The notes under the pieces: model-generated
Databases searched by the model: none
Told to the model about the DNA's origin: nothing
The model's input: the letters and a program-made list of their open reading frames with translations, nothing else
Assembly (NCBI GenBank): GCA_022566015.1
Contig: JADFJT010000011.1
Span: forward strand, 1 to 41,166
From: Pseudomonadota bacterium
GTDB taxonomy: Bacteria > Pseudomonadota > Gammaproteobacteria > GCA-001735895
Direction of reading: 5' to 3'
Length of the DNA stretch: 41,166 nucleotides
Shown here: positions 27,755-36,412 of the stretch, in pieces
Position numbering within the stretch: the stretch's first letter is position 1
Layout of the letters: each line of letters opens with the position of its first letter
Made by a program: the position numbers and the translations under genes

Positions 27755-28881
27755 GTGAGCAGGTGGTCGAGTATTCCCTGATAGATTTCCGACAGGCGAT
27801 CGAGGTCGGAAATCCTGATATTTTCGTTGATTTTATGGATCGTGGCGTTTACCGGACCGAGCTCTAGCACCTGCGCACCGGTAGGCGCGATGAAGCGCCC
27901 ATCCGAAGTGCCGCCCGCGGTGGATAATTCGGCATCGATGCCGGTTATCTGTTTGATCGACTGTTTCGCGGCCTCGACCAGTGCACCTTCTCTGGTCAGA
28001 AACGGCAGACCCGATAGCGTCCAGTCAATCGAGTAATCGAGGTCGTATTTTTGCAGTACCGCCTCGGTGGTATCGATGATTTGTTGCTGGTCGAGCTCGG
28101 TTGAATAGCGCAGATTAAAACGAATTTCGATCCGCCCGGGAATCACGTTGTCCACGCCAGTACCCGAATTAATATTAGATATTTGAAAACTGGTCGCCGG
28201 GAAATGGCTATTTCCCTGATCCCATTCGAGGCTACACAATTCATTCAACGCAGGCATGACCCTGTGAATTGGATTGTCGGCTAGTTGCGGGTAGGCAACA
28301 TGCCCCTGTACGCCGTGAATCGTCAAACTCGCACCAAGCGAACCCCGGCGCCCGTTTTTGATCACATCACCCAGCTTTTCGCTGCTCGAAGGTTCGCCGA
28401 CTAGCGCCCAGTCGATTTTTTCGTCGCGTGCTTCGAGTGTTTCAATTACTTTGACCGTGCCATTGAGCGCCGGTCCTTCCTCGTCGCTGGTAATTAAAAA
28501 TGCTATCGATCCCAGATGGTCAGCATGTTGTTGCACGAAACGTTCGCAGGCTGTCACCATCGCTGCGATGCCCGATTTCATATCGGCGGCGCCGCGACCG
28601 AATAAGAAACCGTCGCGGATATCAGGTTTGAATGGGTCGCTGTGCCAGTCCTCCAATGGTCCGGTCGGTACCACGTCGGTGTGCCCTGCAAATGCGAATA
28701 ACGGAGATGAGGCGCCTCGGCGCGCCCAAAGATTGGTGACTTCGCCAAACTTCAGAGTTTCACACTCAAAACCGATGCGCGCCAGGCGTTCGATTAAGAT
28801 AGACTGGCAACCACCGTCGTTCGGGGTCACCGACGGTATTTCCATAAGCTTTTTTAACAGGCTAAGGGTTTCCGATTCCAT
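27751..28881 (-). CDS. dapE: Succinyl-diaminopimelate desuccinylase
   Basis: This 376-residue M20-family metallohydrolase has zinc-binding [11 protein letters not shown] and [15 protein letters not shown], the catalytic Glu in [14 protein letters not shown], and a C-terminal [13 protein letters not shown]. It hydrolyses N-succinyl-LL-diaminopimelate in lysine and peptidoglycan synthesis. The start TGATG overlaps the end of the Spx-like relic, and the gene lies downstream of dapD and dapC on the same strand. Confidence 0.97.
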   Translation of the reverse strand: MESETLSLLKKLMEIPSVTPNDGGCQSILIERLARIGFECETLKFGEVTNLWARRGASSPLFAFAGHTDVVPTGPLEDWHSDPFKPDIRDGFLFGRGAADMKSGIAAMVTACERFVQQHADHLGSIAFLITSDEEGPALNGTVKVIETLEARDEKIDWALVGEPSSSEKLGDVIKNGRRGSLGASLTIHGVQGHVAYPQLADNPIHRVMPALNELCSLEWDQGNSHFPATSFQISNINSGTGVDNVIPGRIEIRFNLRYSTELDQQQIIDTTEAVLQKYDLDYSIDWTLSGLPFLTREGALVEAAKQSIKQITGIDAELSTAGGTSDGRFIAPTGAQVLELGPVNATIHKINENIRISDLDRLSEIYQGILDHLLT

Positions 28882-29071
28882 CAGTGATTAAAAATTCCAG
28901 AATAATTTTGCGCGCTAAACCCGATAGGCTGCATATCGTTGCTTTCCAGCAGTGGCCGCTTAATGATGGCTGAAATTTCATGCATCAGATCGAGTGCCGG
29001 ATCAAACAGTATTTCGATTTCTTGATCGTATCGCAATTTACGATGCCGTAGAGAATTACCGATTCGGTCAT
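28881..29071 (-). pseudogene. Relic of a Spx/ArsC-like (YffB-type) reductase gene
   Basis: From an ATG at 29071 the reverse strand reads MTESVILYGIVNCDTIKKS, the normal start of YffB/Spx-type proteins including the Cys motif. That frame stops after 28 codons. A second frame then carries their C-terminus (IIKRPLLESNDMQPIGFSAQNYSGIF) and stops as TGATG at dapE. A family member has about 115 residues; only about 63 codons' worth remain, in two frames. So a central stretch of about 50 codons was deleted with loss of frame. In many gammaproteobacteria an intact copy sits just before dapE, which supports the identification. Confidence 0.8.
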
Positions 29072-29088
29072 GACTCGCTGTGTGTTCC

Positions 29089-29910
29089 CTAAATGTTGCG
29101 CAGTAATTCGTTAATGCCGACTTTGCTACGTGTCTTTTCATCGACCTGCTTGACGATAACAGCACAATAGAGGCTGTATTTTCCATTTTTTGCGGGCAGG
29201 TTGCCCGACACCACGACCGAGCCAGCGGGAATGCGCCCATAGGTGACTTTATCGGTCTCACGATTGTAAATTCGCGTACTCTGGCCAATATAAACCCCCA
29301 TGGAAATCACCGAATTTTTTTCCACGATAACGCCTTCCACCACTTCGGAACGAGCCCCGATGAAACAGTTGTCTTCGATGATTGTGGGTGATGCCTGCAA
29401 CGGTTCGAGTACGCCGCCGATGCCGACGCCACCCGAAAGGTGCACATTTTTGCCAATTTGTGCGCAGGAACCGACCGTGGCCCAGGTATCGACCATCGTG
29501 CCGCTATCGACGTAGGCACCGATGTTGATGAAAGAGGGCATTAGCACGACACCCGATGCAATAAATGCGCCCCTGCGGACTGTAGCCGGCGGCACAATAC
29601 GCACCCCGCGATTGGCAAACTCCAGCACACCACTGTCGGCAAATTTTGATTCCACCTTGTCATAATAGTGGGTGAATCCGCCCTCCATGACCTGGTTGTC
29701 GCGGATTCGAAAGGATAAAAGTACGGCCATTTTCAACCACTCGTTAACCTGCCAGCCCTTGTCGGTCGGTTCGGCCACGCGTGCTTTGCCTGAATCCAGT
29801 AACTCGATGGCTTCGAGTATCGCATTCTTGACAGTCGAGTCGACATTGCCCGGGTTAATGTCAGCACGTTTTTCGAACGCCTGTTCGATAATTTGCTGAA
29901 TTTTTGACAT
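29089..29910 (-). CDS. dapD: Tetrahydrodipicolinate N-succinyltransferase
   Basis: This 273-residue trimeric left-handed beta-helix enzyme has an N-terminal helical domain ([17 protein letters not shown]) and then hexapeptide repeats such as [36 protein letters not shown]. It succinylates tetrahydrodipicolinate with succinyl-CoA in the DAP/lysine pathway. It follows dapC by nine bases on the same strand, forming a dapC-dapD-(relic)-dapE-gluQ run. Confidence 0.97.
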   Translation of the reverse strand: MSKIQQIIEQAFEKRADINPGNVDSTVKNAILEAIELLDSGKARVAEPTDKGWQVNEWLKMAVLLSFRIRDNQVMEGGFTHYYDKVESKFADSGVLEFANRGVRIVPPATVRRGAFIASGVVLMPSFINIGAYVDSGTMVDTWATVGSCAQIGKNVHLSGGVGIGGVLEPLQASPTIIEDNCFIGARSEVVEGVIVEKNSVISMGVYIGQSTRIYNRETDKVTYGRIPAGSVVVSGNLPAKNGKYSLYCAVIVKQVDEKTRSKVGINELLRNI

Positions 29911-29919
29911 TATTTTCTC

Positions 29920-31119
29920 CTATAGCTTCGATAACAGGCTATTGATACGATTGGCCGCATCCAGGCACTCGTCCAGTGGTGCAACCAGTGCCATACGAAT
30001 TTTATTTTCACCCGGATTACCCTCGCTTGTACTGCGCGAAAGAAACTGTCCCGGTAACACTGTAATATTCTGCTCGGCATAAAGACGTTGGGTGAAACTG
30101 GTGTCGACGATTGGTGTTGTCGCCCAGAGGTAAAAACCGGCCTGTGGCTTTTGCGGCGCGAGTGTAGCAGAAAGTATTGATAGAACCCGGTCAAATTTTT
30201 CACGGTATCGATTTCGATTTTCAATGACATGCCGCTCGTCGCTCCAGGCGGCAGTGCTTGCAGTCTGCGTAGCTGGTGGCATCGAGCAGCCCTGGTAGGT
30301 TCGATAAAGTAGAAATTTTTCGAGTAATTTTGCGTCGCCCGCGACGAAGCCGGAACGAAGCCCTGGCAGGTTAGAGCGTTTCGAGAGGCTATGAAATACC
30401 AGGCAGCGGTCGAAATTGTTCAATCCCATCGATGCCGCCGCGCCGAGCAATCCCGCTGGAGGCTGGTTTTCGTCGAAATAAATTTCGGAATAGCACTCGT
30501 CGCTCGCGATCACGAAATCGTATTGCTGCGCCAGTCGAATGAGTTTCTGCAGGTAGTCATTGCTCATCACTGAACCGGTGGGATTGCCTGGCGTGCAAAT
30601 ATACATCATCTGGCATTGTGCCCACTGTTCGGGCGTAACTGCGTCTAGATCGGGAAGGAAGTTATTTTCCTCGAAACAATTCAGGTAATGTGGCTGCGCG
30701 CCTGCCATAATCGCCGCGCCCTCGTATATCTGATAAAAAGGATTGGGCATCATCACCAGTGGCGTCGCGGTGGAACTGTCGACGATACACTGGGCGATAG
30801 CGAATAGCGCTTCACGCGTACCGTTGACGGGCAAAACATGAATCTCGGGGTCTAGCTCGGAAGGCGCTATTTGAAATCGCTTGCACAACCAGGCTGCAAT
30901 CGCCTCGCGTAATTCTAGTTTCCCCCGGGTACTTGGGTAGCTCGACAGTTGATGCATGTGCGCGATCAGGCTTTCGATGACGAAGTGAGGGGCCGGATGT
31001 TGCGGTTCACCAATAGACAAAGCGATATGATTTAAATGGGCTGGCGGAGTCAGGCCCTGCTTCAGTATCGATAGCTTTTCGAACGGATAGGGGTGTAAAC
31101 GCTTTAAATCGTTGTTCAT
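29920..31119 (-). CDS. dapC: Succinyldiaminopimelate transaminase
   Basis: This 399-residue class I PLP aminotransferase has the Schiff-base Lys in VFHSLSKRSNLPGLRSGFV, and CTPGNPTGSVMSNDYL plus ASDECYSEIYFDE as conserved cofactor segments. Context with dapD and dapE identifies it as DapC, which forms N-succinyl-LL-DAP from glutamate and the keto precursor. It is probably the first gene of the leftward dap operon; the promoter lies in 31120-31249. Confidence 0.93.
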   Translation of the reverse strand: MNNDLKRLHPYPFEKLSILKQGLTPPAHLNHIALSIGEPQHPAPHFVIESLIAHMHQLSSYPSTRGKLELREAIAAWLCKRFQIAPSELDPEIHVLPVNGTREALFAIAQCIVDSSTATPLVMMPNPFYQIYEGAAIMAGAQPHYLNCFEENNFLPDLDAVTPEQWAQCQMMYICTPGNPTGSVMSNDYLQKLIRLAQQYDFVIASDECYSEIYFDENQPPAGLLGAAASMGLNNFDRCLVFHSLSKRSNLPGLRSGFVAGDAKLLEKFLLYRTYQGCSMPPATQTASTAAWSDERHVIENRNRYREKFDRVLSILSATLAPQKPQAGFYLWATTPIVDTSFTQRLYAEQNITVLPGQFLSRSTSEGNPGENKIRMALVAPLDECLDAANRINSLLSKL

Positions 31120-31249
31120 CTTGTTGGTTGGATCTCAATTGAGGCTATTATAACGGCCGCACTAAATTCGGCACAGAAGTAATTGCTCCTTTCCTGGTCG
31201 GGTATATTTAGTTTAAAGTGCCGGGGTTTTTATGCTCCGGGCGTAACTG

Positions 31250-32053
31250 ATGACAGCAAAATGTTCGAACTCCCTACAAAGTCAGGTAGTACTGGTGACC
31301 GCCGGTGGATCCGGTATCGGTCGCGTCATTAGCGAGTCCTATTTGTCGCTCGGTGCCAGGGTTCATATATGTGATATATCGCAGACAATGCTCGATCAGT
31401 GTCGGCTTGCAAACCCAGATTTAACCATCAGCCTCTGCGATGTTTCCGATCCTGCGCAGGTGGAGGCGCTGTTTGCTGCAATCGAGTCTATTTATGGTCG
31501 GCTCGATATATTGATTAATAATGCGGGTATCGCCGGGCCGACAGCTATTGTCGAAGAAATTGAAATCGAAGCCTGGCGGCAAACTATCGATATCGATCTC
31601 TGCGGTACTTTTTATGTCACTCGGCTGGCTGTACCGATGCTGAAGCGCAATGGCGGCGGTTCAATCGTCAATATGTCTTCTTCCGCGGGGCTATTGGGTT
31701 GCCCGTCGCGATCTCCCTATGTCGCTTCGAAGTGGGCGATTGTCGGGCTCACCAAAACCTGGGCGATGGAACTCGGGCCGTTTAATATTCGAGTTAACGC
31801 AATATGCCCTGGCAGCGTTGAAGGGCCCCGAATCGATAGCGTAATCGAACGCGATGCGGCCGAAAGGGGCGTGTCAGCCAAAAAAATTCGTGACGTCTAT
31901 GAAAGACAAAGCTCGTTGCGAAAATTAATCAGTGCGCAAGATGTAGCCAATATGGCAACGTTTCTGAGTTCTGACGCGGCTGCCAGTATATCGGGGCAGG
32001 CCATGAGTGTTGACGGACATACTGAAAGTTTATCTAATTGGTTAGACGCTTAA
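31250..32053 (+). CDS. Short-chain dehydrogenase/reductase
   Basis: This 267-residue classical SDR has the cofactor motif VTAGGSGIGRVI, then INNAGIAG, and the catalytic Ser-Tyr-Lys in MSSSAGLLGCPSRSPYVASKW. VHICDIS after strand 2 ends in Asp, which favours NAD(H). Substrate not predictable; an alcohol or 3-hydroxyacid oxidoreductase is likely. The MDR gene follows 41 bases on, so both may form an operon. Confidence 0.88.
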   Translation: MTAKCSNSLQSQVVLVTAGGSGIGRVISESYLSLGARVHICDISQTMLDQCRLANPDLTISLCDVSDPAQVEALFAAIESIYGRLDILINNAGIAGPTAIVEEIEIEAWRQTIDIDLCGTFYVTRLAVPMLKRNGGGSIVNMSSSAGLLGCPSRSPYVASKWAIVGLTKTWAMELGPFNIRVNAICPGSVEGPRIDSVIERDAAERGVSAKKIRDVYERQSSLRKLISAQDVANMATFLSSDAAASISGQAMSVDGHTESLSNWLDA

Positions 32054-32094
32054 CTGACGATTAAAAATTGTAGAATTCCAGGGAAAAATGAGTC

Positions 32095-33096
32095 ATGAAC
32101 GAAAAAACAAAAATGTACGCGGTCTGGTTCGAGAAATTTGGATCGGCAAATGAAACCCTGATCTTTGGTGAATTACCAAAACCGCAAGTTGCGGCGGGTG
32201 AGGTTCTGATACGAATGAAAACCACCGGTGTCAATCCATCCGATGTAAAAAAACGGGCGGGGTCGGCACCGAATTTACTGGATGATGGCCCGGTCATACC
32301 GCATAGCGATGGTGCCGGCGTTATCGAAGCAGTGGGCGCAGGTGTCACCGAGCAGCGCATAGGCGAACGAGTTTGGGTGTACCAGGCACAATTCGGGCGT
32401 AGTTTTGGCAGTGCAGCCGAGTACCTGGCTATCGATGCGTCGCGTGCGGCGGTCCTGCCGGAAAACGTGTCATTTGAAGTAGGAGCCTGCCTGGGTATTC
32501 CGGTGATGACTGCGCATCGATGCGTGTTCGCCGATGGTTCGGTCGAGGGTAAAACGCTGTTAGTAACCGGCGGTGCAGGGCGGGTCGGATACTACGCGAT
32601 ACAGTGGGCAAAACAGGCCGGTGCGAGGGTGATTACGACGGCCAGCAACGATGCCGATAAAACTATCTGTGAAAATGTGGGTGCCGATCTGGTGGTGAAT
32701 CATCGTGAAGAAAACTGGAGCGAAGCCTTATTGGCATTGAATGATAGCGAAAAAGTAGATCGTGTAATCGATGTCGAATTTGGTGCTAATCTGGCTGAAG
32801 TGTTGAAAGTAATACGCGTTGGTGGAGAGATCGTTACCTACTCCTCCACTCAGGTCAGCCAACCACAACTGCCGTTTGGACAAATGTTGTACCTGGACTT
32901 GATTATTCGACTGGTTATTGTCTATGCGATGCCCGAGACCGCCAAGCAAGCGGCAATTGTCGATATTAATGACAAGCTTGCGAAAGGAGAATTACAGCAT
33001 CGCCTCGCACATGTGCTGGATTTTGACGATATGGTCAAAGCTCACGAGCTGATCGAGCAAGGTGGTTTCGGTGGTTGTGTGGTAGTACGAACTTAA
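32095..33096 (+). CDS. Zinc-independent MDR-family quinone oxidoreductase
   Basis: This 333-residue medium-chain reductase has an N-terminal GroES-like fold (GEVLIRMKTTGVNPSDVKKRAG) and the nucleotide motif LVTGGAGRVGYYAIQWAKQ. Zinc-binding Cys/His residues of alcohol dehydrogenases are absent, as in NADPH:quinone reductases. It probably reduces quinones or enoyl compounds with NADPH. A repeat-rich gap follows. Confidence 0.9.
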   Translation: MNEKTKMYAVWFEKFGSANETLIFGELPKPQVAAGEVLIRMKTTGVNPSDVKKRAGSAPNLLDDGPVIPHSDGAGVIEAVGAGVTEQRIGERVWVYQAQFGRSFGSAAEYLAIDASRAAVLPENVSFEVGACLGIPVMTAHRCVFADGSVEGKTLLVTGGAGRVGYYAIQWAKQAGARVITTASNDADKTICENVGADLVVNHREENWSEALLALNDSEKVDRVIDVEFGANLAEVLKVIRVGGEIVTYSSTQVSQPQLPFGQMLYLDLIIRLVIVYAMPETAKQAAIVDINDKLAKGELQHRLAHVLDFDDMVKAHELIEQGGFGGCVVVRT

Positions 33097-33150
33097 TAAC
33101 GCTGCTGCTGTCGTCGTATCATCGACGATTCTGTACCACACCTTTTCATT

Positions 33151-33237
33151 GCTGTCCGGTTAACCCAACAATCGTCACTGCTATCCGGTTAACTCAACAA
33201 TCGTCATTCCTGTCCGGTTAACCCAACAACCGTCATT
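33151..33237. repeat. Three tandem 29-bp units
   Basis: The units at 33151-33179, 33180-33208 and 33209-33237 share the pattern cTgTCCGGTTAACcCAACAAtCGTCAtt with two to four differences each. One unit of the same kind begins the repeat at 8731. There are no spacers, so this is not CRISPR. Confidence 0.9.
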
Positions 33238-33428
33238 CCGGTATGTTTTTAGCCGGAATCTAGTGTCTTAATACTCAGTTCTATCAATGAGCTGCATGAG
33301 ATTCCCGCTTCGGCAACTGCTCCTGCGTTGCTCTACCTCCTGCATCCATGCAGTCGTGCGCGGCGGTCCGACGTATCGGAATGACGAATTCTTTTTCGAC
33401 AAATGCCCTCCCAATAATTCATGTCTAA
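33238..33428. repeat. Second copy of the dispersed palindromic repeat, with a nested insert
   Basis: AGCCGGAATCTAGTGTCTTA and the following 40 bases match 8771-8830 with few differences, and both copies end near ATTCATGTCTAAA. This copy replaces the short arm CTACGCGG of the 8.8-kb copy with about 70 bases (about 33309-33379). Those bases share modules with the ccmE-ccmF gap. The nested insert keeps the outer arms GATTCCCGC and GGAATGACGAA. Confidence 0.75.
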
Positions 33429-33451
33429 ACTGACACGAGGCTAAGTGTGGC

Positions 33452-33769
33452 TCATCCAGCTAGCAGTATCCGAAGTACCACAACCGAGCCCACACCGCCA
33501 AAAACAGCAAATATAAAGGGAAGTCTGCTGGCAAGAATCAACGTGATGAGCGAAGCAATCGTTTCTGCGGGGCCGGTGGCAAAAACCGTCGGCACGATGA
33601 TCGCAATCAAAACCGAACCGGGTACTGCTTCGAGCGCAGCTTTTGTACGCCCTTCGATCGCGAAGCTGCGAGCCAGCACGAATCCGCTTACACGGGTCAA
33701 TATGGTCACAAATGCCATGCCTATAATGGCTAAAAATACGTATGGATCGACCGATAGCATCTCACTCAT
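33452..33769 (-). CDS. azlD: Branched-chain amino acid exporter small subunit AzlD
   Basis: This 105-residue membrane protein has about four hydrophobic segments and the AzlD pattern FLAIIGMAFVTILTRVSGF near its start and VPGSVLIAIIVPTV in the middle. It pairs with AzlC to export branched-chain or related amino acids. Its start overlaps the azlC stop by four bases. Confidence 0.9.
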   Translation of the reverse strand: MSEMLSVDPYVFLAIIGMAFVTILTRVSGFVLARSFAIEGRTKAALEAVPGSVLIAIIVPTVFATGPAETIASLITLILASRLPFIFAVFGGVGSVVVLRILLAG

Positions 33770-34527
33770 GACGACTCCTGGTCTGACGCTATGTCCTCAC
33801 TTACGGCAGCGTATTTCGCCTTCAGAAAGCCATATTGCGAGGCTCCCACGATCGCACCCGACAGGGCACCGACAAGAATTGGCCAGGGTCCGTGCCAGGT
33901 AGTATCTACTGCCAGGGCCGTGAGCGCCGCGGTTATCCAGGGTAAAACGGAGGATCGTCCATTCCATAATCCGACCAACAAAGCCAGAAACACCGCAGTA
34001 AATGCAAAATCTGCCCCAAACTGCGCCGGGTCGCCGATGCTACGGCCAATCGCGTGTCCGGTGAGTGTGCTGGTAATCCAGGTCAGATAAAATGGTAGCG
34101 CGATACCAAAGTAAAATGAGGGTCGCAATTCCGTTCTTTGAGCTCGGGTCAAGGCCACTGCCCAAATTTCATCGGCGAGGAACAATAGTGCGATAAAGCT
34201 GTATTGTTTTGGCCAGTGATAAATCGCAGGAGTAATCGCAGCGCTCATCAGTATATGGCGAAGGTTGACGATTAATGTGGTAAAAACGATAACTGAGATA
34301 GCGAGCGGTGTGCCCCACATTTCCAGCGCTATAAACTGGGCGGAACCTGCAAAAACCAGTGCGCTGAATAAAAAAGTTTCTGTAAATGTCAGGCCTTTCT
34401 CGGCTGCGAGAACGCCGACTACCATGCCGACCGCGAATATACTCAGGGTTATCGGTAACGAGGTCGCGGCCCCCAGGTAAAACTGGTTGCCACTAGACCC
34501 GTATTGTGAAAGTTTTGATCCAGTCAT
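33766..34527 (-). CDS. azlC: Branched-chain amino acid exporter large subunit AzlC
   Basis: This 253-residue protein with about five to seven hydrophobic segments shows AzlC signatures: GVLAAEKGLTFTETFLFSALVFAGSAQFIAL, then IVNLRHILMSAAI and FLADEIWAVAL. It is the main subunit of the AzlCD exporter. The promoter should be in the 65-base gap shared with the divergent TfoX-N gene. Confidence 0.93.
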   Translation of the reverse strand: MTGSKLSQYGSSGNQFYLGAATSLPITLSIFAVGMVVGVLAAEKGLTFTETFLFSALVFAGSAQFIALEMWGTPLAISVIVFTTLIVNLRHILMSAAITPAIYHWPKQYSFIALLFLADEIWAVALTRAQRTELRPSFYFGIALPFYLTWITSTLTGHAIGRSIGDPAQFGADFAFTAVFLALLVGLWNGRSSVLPWITAALTALAVDTTWHGPWPILVGALSGAIVGASQYGFLKAKYAAVSEDIASDQESS

Positions 34528-34592
34528 CTAGTCAATTTTGCTGCCATACATTGTGTTAATCTCAAAACGAAGTTATTCAACAATTGTAATAA

Positions 34593-34970
34593 ATGGCTAA
34601 AGAATATTTACAACAGTTAGTTAAATTTATCGATCAGGTTGGTGACGGAAGATACGATAATATCGAACTGGAATGTAAGCATTTTTTCAGCGGTGCGGCA
34701 TTGTACGCGAATAACAGAATTTGTATTACATTGACCCCGGTCGGGCTAGGCGTAAAATTGCCGCCGCGATCAAGGGAACAACTATTGGCCAATGAAAAAG
34801 CCATCGCCTTAAAATACTTCTCGAAAGCACCCGTAAAAAAAGATTATGTCCTGTTTCCCGATGGCGTGAAAACGAGATACAAGTTGATCGATCAATATGT
34901 GAGGGAGGGAATCGACTATGTGCTTAGCTTGCCCGATCCAAAAAGCAACCGGATTACCGTGAAAAAATAA
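34593..34970 (+). CDS. TfoX N-terminal domain protein
   Basis: This 125-residue protein resembles the TfoX/Sxy N-terminal fold. FFSGAALYANNRICITLTPVGLGVKLPP forms its beta sheet and YFSKAPVKKDYVLFPDGV the later conserved segment. TfoX-type proteins affect competence regulation in some gammaproteobacteria, but single-domain members are mostly uncharacterised. It is co-directional with the DUF3291 gene 18 bases downstream. Confidence 0.75.
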   Translation: MAKEYLQQLVKFIDQVGDGRYDNIELECKHFFSGAALYANNRICITLTPVGLGVKLPPRSREQLLANEKAIALKYFSKAPVKKDYVLFPDGVKTRYKLIDQYVREGIDYVLSLPDPKSNRITVKK

Positions 34971-34988
34971 AAATCAGGCGTTAATTAA

Positions 34989-35345
34989 ATGACAAACTTC
35001 GAACTGGCCCAGTTAAACATCGCTCGAATGGTCGCACCGCTCGAGTCGCCAGAAATGTCAGAATTTGTCGATAATCTCGGCCCCATCAATGCACTCGCGG
35101 AACAATCTCCGGGGTACGTCTGGCGACTCCAGACCGAAGAGGGTGATGCCACGGCCATGCGGCCATTCGGTGACGATTGGCTAGTCAATATGTCGGTATG
35201 GGCGGATGTCAAGTCTCTAAAGAACTTCGTGTACCAATCCGCTCACGTAGAAATTATACATCGCCGTAGAGAATGGTTTGTGAAAATACCTGAGGTATTT
35301 ATGGTGGATCCCAAAGGGACATATTCCAACTATCGAGGAAGCTAA
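34989..35345 (+). CDS. DUF3291 protein, truncated by a frameshift
   Basis: The first 104 or so residues match DUF3291 (FELAQLNIARMVAPLESPEM, then SPGYVWRLQTEEGDA and HVEIIHRRREWFVKIPEV). The frame then gives an atypical tail (DPKGTYSNYRGS) and stops. The expected continuation WWIPKGHIPTIEEAKQRL is in another frame from 35299. A normal member has about 150 residues. Function of the family is unknown; it is related by fold to dimeric ferredoxin-like barrels. Either a pseudogene or a sequence error. Confidence 0.75.
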   Translation: MTNFELAQLNIARMVAPLESPEMSEFVDNLGPINALAEQSPGYVWRLQTEEGDATAMRPFGDDWLVNMSVWADVKSLKNFVYQSAHVEIIHRRREWFVKIPEVFMVDPKGTYSNYRGS

Positions 35346-35457
35346 ACAAAGGCTTGATCAATTGCGTGTCGCTGGACCCGGCCCAGAAGCATTTAGTTTC
35401 AGGAATGTTTATCCTGTACCGGAGCCTCACCAGGCCATAGTCGAGGCAGGTTGTTAA
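35299..35457 (+). pseudogene. Out-of-frame 3' part of the DUF3291 gene
   Basis: This frame reads LWWIPKGHIPTIEEAKQRLD, then GPGPEAFSFRNVYPVPEP, and stops at 35457. These are the normal C-terminal features of DUF3291. It has no start of its own. The crossover from the upstream frame is near 35295-35305; one extra T, or a small deletion around repeated TGG, would explain it. Confidence 0.8.
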
Positions 35458-35519
35458 AGTAACTCGAAGCTCTTTGGTGAATTTGTCGGAGTCGACCGAC
35501 CCCGACAATCCAGATTCTT

Positions 35520-36194
35520 TTATCCGTCGGAAATCGGAAACAAAGAAATTTCGACGCGTCGATTAAGCGCTCTTCCAGCGGAAGTGCCGTTGTCGGAGAC
35601 AGGTTGCATTTCACCGAAGCCGATTGTTTCGATACGAGCTGCAGCAACGCCTTTTTGTAGCAGGTAGTCTGCTACTGCTTTGGCTCGGCGCTCTGATAGT
35701 GACTGGTTAGAGCTATCTGATCCCTGCGAGTCGGTATGCCCAGCCGATACGATGATGGTTTTTTCAAATTCCTGCACCACTAGTACAACCGAATCCATCA
35801 CTTTGAAAAAGCTGTCGCTCAGGGTGGACCCGCCTGACGCGAAAGTGATATTACTGGGCATGATTAAATTAATATTGTCGCCATCACGTTCGACACTGAC
35901 GCCGGTATCACGCAGTTGTTTGCGCAGTTTGGCTTCCTGGGTGTCCATGTAATAGCCGACGCCTCCGCCAGCGATCGCACCGATACCTGCAGCTTTCAGC
36001 ATCGCTTTTTTGCGTTCGCTACTACTTTTATCCTTGTTTTTTAAATAAGCGAATACCGCGCCGATACTCGCACCGATTCCGGCACCCTTGGCAGTACTGG
36101 AGGTTTTTGACTCACCGGTATAGGCGTCAAATGTTTCGCAACCCGACAAAGCCAGAATGCTGGCGGTAGTAATTGAAATAATCAGTTTTCTCAT
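35520..36194 (-). CDS. OmpA-family outer-membrane lipoprotein (YiaD-like)
   Basis: This 224-residue protein has a lipobox signal (ILALSGC, Cys near residue 19), a Gly-rich glycine-zipper region (about 35-80, GAGIGASIGAVFAYL and AAGIGAIAGGGVGYYMD) and a C-terminal OmpA peptidoglycan-binding domain. The domain carries SAGHTDSQGSDSSNQSLSERRAKAVADYL. It should anchor the outer membrane to peptidoglycan. It diverges from the response regulator gene, so the 36195-36412 region may control both. Confidence 0.92.
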   Translation of the reverse strand: MRKLIISITTASILALSGCETFDAYTGESKTSSTAKGAGIGASIGAVFAYLKNKDKSSSERKKAMLKAAGIGAIAGGGVGYYMDTQEAKLRKQLRDTGVSVERDGDNINLIMPSNITFASGGSTLSDSFFKVMDSVVLVVQEFEKTIIVSAGHTDSQGSDSSNQSLSERRAKAVADYLLQKGVAAARIETIGFGEMQPVSDNGTSAGRALNRRVEISLFPISDG

Positions 36195-36342
36195 TGGTAT
36201 TGACCTTAATTTAGACGGTTAGGGATAGCAGTTACACTGCTAGTATCGTCCATTATAATAGAAAATGATTTTATGGTACCCAAATTAGTTACCTATTGGC
36301 GAAGACCTCCAGGTTGACCCTGTCCCTACCAGGCAAAGAGCA

Positions 36343-36374
36343 TCACAATTCATTGTGACAATTTTGTGATATCT
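36343..36374 (+). promoter_or_regulatory. Putative response-regulator binding site upstream of the two-component genes
   Basis: TTGTGACAATT (36353-36363) and TTGTGATATCT (36364-36374) are direct repeats in exact 11-bp phase, the spacing used by OmpR/PhoB regulators. TCACAAT (36343-36349) forms an inverted half-site with ATTGTGA (36352-36358). The block ends 38 bases before the GTG start of the regulator, which suggests autoregulation. Confidence 0.55.
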
Positions 36375-36412
36375 GAGTGCTAGACTAAATATTAGGATAA
36401 CGACTACATAAT

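Larger units (their letters stand above)
33097..33451. other. Repeat-bearing gap between MDR gene and azlD
   Basis: This convergent gap of about 355 bases contains the 29-bp tandem repeat and the second copy of the palindromic repeat, each listed separately. No gene is supported. Confidence 0.7.

Noticed and set aside
28881-29288. 135-codon ORF taken as one protein
   Set aside because: Its first two thirds are a shadow of dapD; only the C-terminal part belongs to the Spx-like relic.
33151-33237. Possible CRISPR array from three 29-bp repeats
   Set aside because: The units are directly adjacent with no spacers, differ from one another, and one occurs alone at 8.7 kb as part of a longer repeat.
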